NCBI GenBank assembly: GCA_040757115.1
Contig: JBFLYA010000137.1
Span: 1-10,026 of the forward strand
DNA length: 10,026 nucleotides
Source of the DNA: a bacterium
GTDB taxonomy: Bacteria; UBA9089; CG2-30-40-21; SBAY01
Direction of reading: 5' to 3'
Made by a program: the position numbers and the translations under genes. The notes below the pieces were generated by a model. The model was not told the origin of the DNA, ran no database searches, and saw only the letters and a list, made by a program, of their open reading frames with translations. Shown in pieces: positions 5,701-10,026 of the stretch. Position 1 is the stretch's first letter. Each line of letters opens with the position of its first letter.

Positions 5701-7196
5701 TTGCCGGTTTTAATATCTATAGGGATGGAACAAAGCAAAATTCCTATCCTATAAAGGAGATGATATATGAAGATAGAGGGCTGACAAATGGTAGAACATA
5801 TAATTATCAGGTCAAAACAGTAGATAAAGGGGATAATGAAAGCATTCCTATTTCAATTGATGCCATTCCTAACCCTGTAAAAGTAAACATTATATCAATA
5901 AATGGATATTCACCAGGAACTTATTATACTGACACCAATAATCCCGAACCTATATACATCGAATACAAACAAGAAGGACAGATAAGTTATATAGAATTTC
6001 AGGTAGTAGATGTTACTGGTGGAAAAGAAGGAAGTATAGTTTATTCTGAGAAAATCTATCAACCGCCCCCTACATTTGTAAAGGGGAATCCGATAATTAT
6101 ATGGGACGGTAAGGATAAGTATAAAGGATATGTACCTCCAGGTGTATATGAATTCAGGTTGGTTGCCTATCAAATATTAGAACCTATAAAGGGGGTATTA
6201 ACTCCACCCATAAAAGAGGTAGGAGAATCACAAACAAGAATACTTCAAAGGACACAAGCGGTATTCAAAGTCCTTAAGGATACTGTCGAAATTAATCCCG
6301 GGGATTCAAAGATAAAAAAGATAGCTTATACTACCTTGGACTATGCTCCTTGTGGTGATGCGAGGGATATAGCCGCTCAAATATTCAGTGGTTTAGCAGG
6401 AGAGGATATAAATACATTTGTCTTAGTGGTAGCGGGTGTAGGGTTTATACTTGATGTAGGACTACCTGGTTTTCCTGGTGATGATATAGTCATAAATGTA
6501 CTTAAGAAGATAGGTAAAATAATTCCTTTTCAGGCAGCAGGAAAGCTTGGAGAGGTAGGAATGGATTTGTTGATGAAAAACAAAGAGGCTTGTGGTCATC
6601 TATTTGGTTTCTTAAGTAAGAATGAAGACCTGGCGATAAAACTTCTCAAGACCTCAGATGACGCTCAACAACTCGGCGAATTCTTTGTTAAATATGGGGA
6701 TGAGGGAGGAACATTGCTTAAGAAGTTTGGCGATGATATGGCCGATGAGGCGTTTGAGGTGTATAAGAGGGGTGGGGAGTTAAAAAATACAAGAGGTATA
6801 GCAAAAGGAATTAAAGGAGTAGGTTGGCTTGAAGAAGGAAATGAATCTTTCGGCTGGAAACATATATTTGGTAGGCATATAGATGGTACTTTAGAAGTAA
6901 ATATTTCTGCTTCTTTCTTCCCAACAGGAAGAAGAATAGAAAGGGCGATCCCTAAAACATTACCAAATGTAATGAAAGATAGTGAAGTAGAAGAGTTAAT
7001 ATATGAAAGCATTAGAAGAGTTGACCCTATAATAAGTGGGGATAAGTTAAAATATATTTACCAACCTTCTAAATACGGTATCGATGAAATGTGGACTATT
7101 ACTACTCAAGAAGGTAAAATAATTACTACCTACCCAATAAAAGGTCCAAATGTGTGGAAGTGGAATGTTGATAAACAAATATGGGAATTACAATAA
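2796..7196 (+). CDS. Exported CARDB/FN3 stalk protein with C-terminal EndoU/BECR-like RNase toxin domain
   Basis: This 1466-residue protein has modules in this order: Sec signal peptide (about 1-26, VKRIK then a hydrophobic core); four CARDB repeats of exactly 123 residues (33-155, 156-278, 279-401, 402-524) and a diverged fifth (525-636), each with a DxDN or DATN motif and an SNENDNS-like ending; four FN3 domains (about 638-738, 742-840, 846-934, 939-1024); a FlgD-like Ig (about 1028-1125, with IIWDGKD and PPGVYEFRLVAY); a helical segment with a hydrophobic stretch (1207-1222) resembling pre-toxin regions; and a C-terminal domain from about 1335. That domain has GWKHIFGRH (His1356, His1361), SFFP (1373-1376) and GKIITTYP (1440-1447), an order typical of EndoU/BECR-fold RNases in polymorphic toxins. 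The toxin activity is inferred. The ATG at 2796 follows AAGGAG (2778-2783) at a long 12-nt spacing. The next gene begins one base after the stop. No surface-sorting domain is present at the C-terminus. Confidence 0.85.
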   Translation: MEVVVKRIKMLIIIMGCLFLVNNGFGKEALGAPNLTHYTPSGWDYPIVPSSVPNTHKVDTLYGNQTTYIDWAIQNNGDANATGRFYTYFYIDGTYIQSWYTDGLSSGYWTYVDDWQRTLSVGYHTLKIVIDATNAISESNENDNSYERQFYWQGKPNLTYYTPSGWDYPIVPSSVPNTHKVDTLYGNQTTYIDWAIQNNGDANATGRFYTYFYIDGTYIQSWYTDGLSSGYWTYVDDWQRTLSVGYHTLKIVIDATNAISESNENDNSYERQFYWQGKPNLTYYTPSGWDYPIVPSSVPNTHKVDTLYGNQTTYIDWAIQNNGDANASGRFYTYFYIDGTYIQSWYTDGLSSGYWSYVDDWQRTLSVGYHTLKIVIDATNAIVESNENDNSYERQFYWQGKPNLTYYTPSGWDYPIVPSSVPNTHSVDTLYGNQITYIDWAIQNNGNANAAGRFHTYFYIDGTYIQSWYTDGLSSGYWTYVDDWQRTLSSGSHTLKIVIDATNAIAESNENDNSYERQFYWSALPALPDLVVTSLTITPSTPVGAQPAEIKWRVDNDGSADIPVSIRFYTKLYIDESLKKTWYTDGLKTTQYISDTYTETFSIGSHKVRLETDVDNVVSESNEDNNKKEDSFTVIRIQPPTNLTATVIANNTVKLNWDWSYDNSVLWGFYIYRSQTNNFVPSNSNYIGNTSNDVRYYEDRGVPNVGTYYYKVTAVDWYSYPPDDESVPSNQASVIITPPQDITPPSAPTNLTVTNPPDDDGTHLNLTWTASTDDVAVAYYRVYESTSPNISEEIYDAYYEPTGNSLQAYDLIKGIKYYYKVLAIDTSGNESSLSNRAEGIPKDIRQPDPPTNLSAVGNDGYVSLSWDYSWDAGKWNIYRQPGINTSDYEKIDYTYSNSFTDYSVTNDTTYYYKIRAESYEGVESNDSNVVQATPTMADLPPSAPAGLAAYGDNESITLVWRKDHFEQDFAGFNIYRDGTKQNSYPIKEMIYEDRGLTNGRTYNYQVKTVDKGDNESIPISIDAIPNPVKVNIISINGYSPGTYYTDTNNPEPIYIEYKQEGQISYIEFQVVDVTGGKEGSIVYSEKIYQPPPTFVKGNPIIIWDGKDKYKGYVPPGVYEFRLVAYQILEPIKGVLTPPIKEVGESQTRILQRTQAVFKVLKDTVEINPGDSKIKKIAYTTLDYAPCGDARDIAAQIFSGLAGEDINTFVLVVAGVGFILDVGLPGFPGDDIVINVLKKIGKIIPFQAAGKLGEVGMDLLMKNKEACGHLFGFLSKNEDLAIKLLKTSDDAQQLGEFFVKYGDEGGTLLKKFGDDMADEAFEVYKRGGELKNTRGIAKGIKGVGWLEEGNESFGWKHIFGRHIDGTLEVNISASFFPTGRRIERAIPKTLPNVMKDSEVEELIYESIRRVDPIISGDKLKYIYQPSKYGIDEMWTITTQEGKIITTYPIKGPNVWKWNVDKQIWELQ
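2892..4367 (+). repeat. Four tandem 369-bp CARDB-encoding repeats
   Basis: Units start at 2892, 3261, 3630 and 3999, each exactly 369 bp (123 codons). Units 1 and 2 are identical over 305 bp (2934-3238 versus 3303-3607). Unit 3 has scattered changes, such as a Ser for Thr codon at the GDANA(T/S)G site. Unit 4 has more, and a fifth unit from 4368 is recognisable only as protein. The gradient suggests successive duplication towards the N-terminal end, or gene conversion. Confidence 0.95.
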
Positions 7197-7197
7197 G

Positions 7198-7749
7198 ATG
7201 GAGAGTAAAAATATAGAAGTTTGTTTTAGAATAGAGGAAATTATCTTAAATTTGATAGGCGATGGTTGTTATTCCAATAATGTTCCTATTTCTTTTTGTG
7301 TAGGGAATAAATTAGCAGTTCAATTGTGTTTACGTTCTTTTGATTTAAAGGTAAAAAATTATTTAATCAAAAATATAAAATACATTAGTAATAAAAATTA
7401 CTATGAAATTAACGGAGAAATACTGTCTTTATTAGAAGCCTATTCTTGGCGAGATTTGTTAATAGATTGTGGGGTCCCTATTAGAGTTTCGGTAAATAAA
7501 GAAGAAGAAAAACTACTTTATGTTAAAAAAGGAGAATATTTATCAGGAACTGGATATTTATATGGTGATTTTGAATCAATATGGGAAAATAATCATTTAA
7601 TCCAAAAAATTGAAGGGAGGATTGTAAAAATAGAAGAATGTTTAAAATCAGAGAGAGAAATTTGTCTACAGTCACGAGAGATTAATGAATTCAAAGCAGA
7701 TATTCTTACTCAAAATTCAATTTACATTACATTGGGGATAACCAGATGA
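7198..7749 (+). CDS. Putative immunity protein paired with the upstream toxin domain
   Basis: This is a 183-residue soluble protein with no signal peptide or membrane segment; I do not recognise its family. Visible features are an alternating beta-like N-terminal part (about 5-75), the stretch AYSWRDLLIDCGVPIRV (81-97), a Gly-rich EYLSGTGYLYGDF segment (113-125) and IEGRIVKIEECL (138-149). The ATG at 7198 lies one base after the TAA of the toxin gene, suggesting translational coupling. Only a weak GGGA (7183-7186) precedes it. In-frame ATGs at 7150 and 7165 would overlap the toxin gene and are less likely. A small cytosolic protein encoded directly after a C-terminal toxin domain is the standard position of a cognate immunity protein, and that is the sole basis for the function. 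The gene is very AT-rich (10 G/C in 7321-7380). Confidence 0.6.
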   Translation: MESKNIEVCFRIEEIILNLIGDGCYSNNVPISFCVGNKLAVQLCLRSFDLKVKNYLIKNIKYISNKNYYEINGEILSLLEAYSWRDLLIDCGVPIRVSVNKEEEKLLYVKKGEYLSGTGYLYGDFESIWENNHLIQKIEGRIVKIEECLKSEREICLQSREINEFKADILTQNSIYITLGITR

Positions 7750-7780
7750 GAAGAGAAAGATTTATGAGGAAGGTTTTATT

Positions 7781-8437
7781 ATGGAAATGCTGACTTTTTT
7801 AAGTTTCTGGAGATTAATAGTCTTTCAGCCAAAGAAATTTTTTAGGGAATATTTCCGGGAGGAATCTTCACCATATCTTTGGTTTACACTTATAATCTAT
7901 GGATTGGCTGTTGAAATTAATAGAATTGACCGGCAATTTGTAAAAGGGGATTTGCAAAATAAATTAGATCAAGGTGAGTTTTTGAATAATTGGTTTAGTT
8001 ATTGGACATTTGCCATAATTATAGGATTGATAATAGGTTATTGTTTTTATAGATTAGGCGGTTGGTTCTTTAATCTACGGGTAAAATGGTCGAAAGGAGT
8101 GCCGAATGTCAAAACAGCAAGATTCATTAATCTTTACTCATGTTTCCTTCCCTGTTTTATTACGGTTTTTGTATCAATTATAGAGACTTTGAGCAAGCCA
8201 AAGCCTTATATTCCTGATGAGCCATTGTTGCCTACGAGAGACCTATTATTAGCTATAATTAGCATACTTGCAAGCTATTATTCTATTTATGTTAGTTATC
8301 AAGGAGTAACGATTGTAATGAAACCAGAAAAATGGAGATGCCGAATATGGTTTCTAATTTTGCCAATACTGTTTTTTTCTTTGATAGCATTGGGAACGAT
8401 GAGTATGTTTTGGGTAATTTTCAGTTTGAAAGGGTAA
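7781..8437 (+). CDS. Yip1-like multi-pass integral membrane protein
   Basis: This 218-residue protein has about five hydrophobic segments: a short one at 31-45, then 70-90, 116-136, 154-175 and 188-213. An N-terminal amphipathic part reads FWRLIVFQPKKFFREYF. The motif of a Pro followed by FF shortly before the first membrane segment, together with the length and spacing of segments, is what bacterial Yip1-domain proteins show. The biochemical role of that family in bacteria is poorly defined. The start is supported by GAGGAAGG (7766-7773), 7 nt before the ATG. It lies 31 nt after the putative immunity gene and probably shares its transcript. It could protect or modulate the membrane in the toxin producer, or simply be a passenger; the sequence does not decide. 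Confidence 0.7.
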   Translation: MEMLTFLSFWRLIVFQPKKFFREYFREESSPYLWFTLIIYGLAVEINRIDRQFVKGDLQNKLDQGEFLNNWFSYWTFAIIIGLIIGYCFYRLGGWFFNLRVKWSKGVPNVKTARFINLYSCFLPCFITVFVSIIETLSKPKPYIPDEPLLPTRDLLLAIISILASYYSIYVSYQGVTIVMKPEKWRCRIWFLILPILFFSLIALGTMSMFWVIFSLKG

Positions 8438-8535
8438 TTATTGAGCGATGAGAGGTTTTAATTCTTCTCTTTGGTATGAGTGGAATTCGTTGAGTAAATT
8501 TGGGAATTTTAATGTTGTTTGGATTATTTTGGATT

Positions 8536-8540
8536 GGAGG
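8536..8540 (+). promoter_or_regulatory. Ribosome binding site GGAGG that sets the NHL-protein start
   Basis: GGAGG lies 9 nt before the ATG at 8550. The frame is open further upstream to an ATG at 8448, which would add 34 residues (MRGFNSSLWYEW and onward) ahead of a good signal peptide. That ATG has no clear Shine-Dalgarno, so the 8550 start is chosen. Confidence 0.7.
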
Positions 8541-8549
8541 AATAAAATA

Positions 8550-10026
8550 ATGCAATACAAGTATTTAGCCTTGGCAATATTAATTACATTATTTCAAAGC
8601 AATGCCTATTCTTTAGACCTTACCAACCCCTATGGAATTGCAACAAATGGTAATTATCTCTATATTGCTGATACGGGTAATTGTCGTATCCTAAGGTGCA
8701 ATTTGGATGGCTCAAACCCCTTAACCTTTGGTAATTTAGGCAAAGGTGCAGGTGAATTTATGCATCCACAAGGTATTGGAGTTACCCCAGCAGGAGATAT
8801 CTATGTAGTTGATACAGGTAATCATCGCATCCAGAAACTAAAGGATAATGGCACAAGTATTACTTTTGTAAAGACAATTGGTTCTGAAGGGCAATCTCCA
8901 GACCAGTTCTTGCTACCCAGAGACATTGCTATTGATTTTAAGAAAAAGTATTTTCTTGTTTGCGATTCAGCCAATCAGAGAATATCAAAATTCGACCTTG
9001 ATGGCAATCCAATAAACTCTTTTTCTAACGGTAATTCCTTTGGTGAATGGGGAACTCAATCTGGGATGCTATGGCATTCCTATGGAATTGACCTGGACAA
9101 TGACGGCAATATCTATGTTGCGGATACTTACAATCATCGCATCCAAAAATTTAGCCCCGACGGAAAGGCTACTTTAAACTTTGGGGGTATGGGACAAGGT
9201 GAAGGACAATTTATTATGCCTGCAGATGTGGTTGTGGATAAAGAGGGCTATATTTTGGTCATAGATACAGAGAACCATAGAGTCCAGAAATTTTCCCCAA
9301 AGGGAATATACATTGAGTTATACGGTAAGTATGGCATAGAGAAAGGCAATCTATTCCTTCCACAAAAGGGAGTAATAAGTATAGAAAACAAACTCTATGT
9401 TATTGATTCAACATTATCTCGATTTGAAGTGTTTAATATATCTACTTATATCACCGATGTCTCAGCCTCTCCTATGTTATTTTCGCCCAATAGCGATGGT
9501 AAGTTTGATACTACGACGATTAGCTACACTATCCCGGAAACAGCCCATGTTACTATAAATATCTATGATAAAGATGGGAATTTGGTAAGAAATTTAGTTA
9601 ACGAAGATAGACCTGCAGGAACTCAGACTAAGGTATGGGATGGCAAAGATGATTCAGATAAAGTAGTCGCAGATGGTGAATATACCTATGTCATTAATGC
9701 AGTCAATGCCTTGAATTATCACGCCCCACAGAAAAAAGGTAATGTCTGGATAGACAACAGTCCACCTGAAATCACAAATCAAAAGGCAACACCTGATATA
9801 GTTATAGTGGGTAATACAGTAACTTTAACGGCTCAAATCACTGATGTTAATGGAATTGCCTCCGCTACTATTAACCTTATGCCTATTTTAAATAATTCCA
9901 ACCAACCAATGTTTGATGATGGGACATACGGGGATGAAATAGCCAATGATGGAGTTTATAGTTATAAAACTACAATACCAAATTCTGTCTTATGTGGAGT
10001 AAAGAGTTTAATTATCAGGGCTGAAG
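8550..10026 (+). CDS. Exported NHL beta-propeller protein with FlgD-like Ig domain (3' partial)
   Basis: At least 492 residues are encoded before the right edge, with the frame still open. Residues 1-21 are a Sec signal peptide (MQYKYLALAILITLFQSNAYS). Six NHL-type blades follow between about 24 and 298, with strands such as YIADTGNCRI, YVVDTGNHRIQKL, FLVCDSANQRISKF, YVADTYNHRIQKF, VIDTENHRVQKF and YVIDSTLSRFEVF; together they would close a six-bladed propeller. A FlgD-like Ig domain spans about 303-388 (SPNSDGKFDTTTISY, VWDGKDDSDKVVADGEYTY). A further Ig-like segment from about 404 includes MFDDGTYGDEIANDGVYSYK, a motif common in choice-of-anchor and Ig-like surface modules. NHL propellers are generally protein or ligand interaction platforms; no enzyme motif is visible. 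It follows the membrane-protein gene by 112 nt, so membership of the same operon is uncertain. Confidence 0.9.
   Translation, partial: MQYKYLALAILITLFQSNAYSLDLTNPYGIATNGNYLYIADTGNCRILRCNLDGSNPLTFGNLGKGAGEFMHPQGIGVTPAGDIYVVDTGNHRIQKLKDNGTSITFVKTIGSEGQSPDQFLLPRDIAIDFKKKYFLVCDSANQRISKFDLDGNPINSFSNGNSFGEWGTQSGMLWHSYGIDLDNDGNIYVADTYNHRIQKFSPDGKATLNFGGMGQGEGQFIMPADVVVDKEGYILVIDTENHRVQKFSPKGIYIELYGKYGIEKGNLFLPQKGVISIENKLYVIDSTLSRFEVFNISTYITDVSASPMLFSPNSDGKFDTTTISYTIPETAHVTINIYDKDGNLVRNLVNEDRPAGTQTKVWDGKDDSDKVVADGEYTYVINAVNALNYHAPQKKGNVWIDNSPPEITNQKATPDIVIVGNTVTLTAQITDVNGIASATINLMPILNNSNQPMFDDGTYGDEIANDGVYSYKTTIPNSVLCGVKSLIIRAE

Noticed and set aside
7746-7793. 15-codon frame from an ATGA overlap with the 7749 stop (MRRERFMRKVLLWKC)
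   Set aside because: It has no Shine-Dalgarno of its own and contains the ribosome binding site of the 7781 gene, which lies in another frame; probably chance.
8450-8469. Hairpin GAGAGG/CTTCTC after the Yip1-like gene, possible terminator
   Set aside because: Six pairs including one G-U, an 8-base loop and only three T's after it; too weak to call an intrinsic terminator.
8448-8549. In-frame 34-codon upstream extension of the NHL protein starting at ATG 8448
   Set aside because: It has no clear Shine-Dalgarno and would bury a good signal peptide; the GGAGG at 8536 supports the start at 8550.

Overview
The window is AT-rich bacterial DNA read with the standard code. It is dominated by genes for large exported proteins built from extracellular beta-sandwich and beta-propeller modules: CARDB, fibronectin type III, FlgD-like Ig and NHL. 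One protein ends in a domain resembling the type IX secretion (Por) sorting domain. This style is typical of Gram-negative-type lineages with many multidomain surface proteins, such as Bacteroidetes-like or candidate-phylum bacteria (Omnitrophota, Desantisbacteria, WOR-3). That placement is an inference; there is no rRNA or marker gene to confirm it.

Layout: (1) 1-1476 is the 3' part of a surface protein with about 120-residue beta-rich repeats and a FlgD/T9SS-like C-terminal domain. (2) 1586-1954, minus strand, is a small XRE-family repressor-like regulator. It is convergent with gene 1 and divergent from everything to its right. (3) 1955-2263 is a regulatory region. It holds a minus-strand promoter for the regulator, a strong plus-strand promoter (TTGACA-N17-TATATT), two inverted repeats that could be operators, and a leader of about 155 nt with a hairpin and a possible 20-codon basic leader peptide. 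(4) 2264-8437 is a same-strand cluster with short gaps (79, 1 and 31 nt). It encodes a small exported protein with a duplicated 16-residue motif, a 1466-residue exported protein, a 183-residue cytosolic protein starting one base after it, and a Yip1-like multi-pass membrane protein. (5) 8550 to the window end is the 5' part of an exported NHL-propeller/FlgD-Ig protein.

The most interesting reading is that region 4 is a polymorphic-toxin (effector/immunity) locus. The 1466-residue protein has a signal peptide, five CARDB repeats (the first two identical over about 305 bp), four FN3 domains, a FlgD-like Ig domain, a helical/hydrophobic segment like a pre-toxin region, and a C-terminal domain of about 130 residues. 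That last domain has the His-rich N-terminal motif and terminal T-T-Y-P motif expected of EndoU/BECR-fold RNase toxins. The following AT-rich gene would be its immunity protein, and the XRE regulator with its divergent promoters could control the cluster. The toxin fold, the immunity role and the regulatory link are inferences from sequence pattern and context, not from database hits.

No tRNA, rRNA, CRISPR array, insertion sequence or convincing intrinsic terminator was seen.
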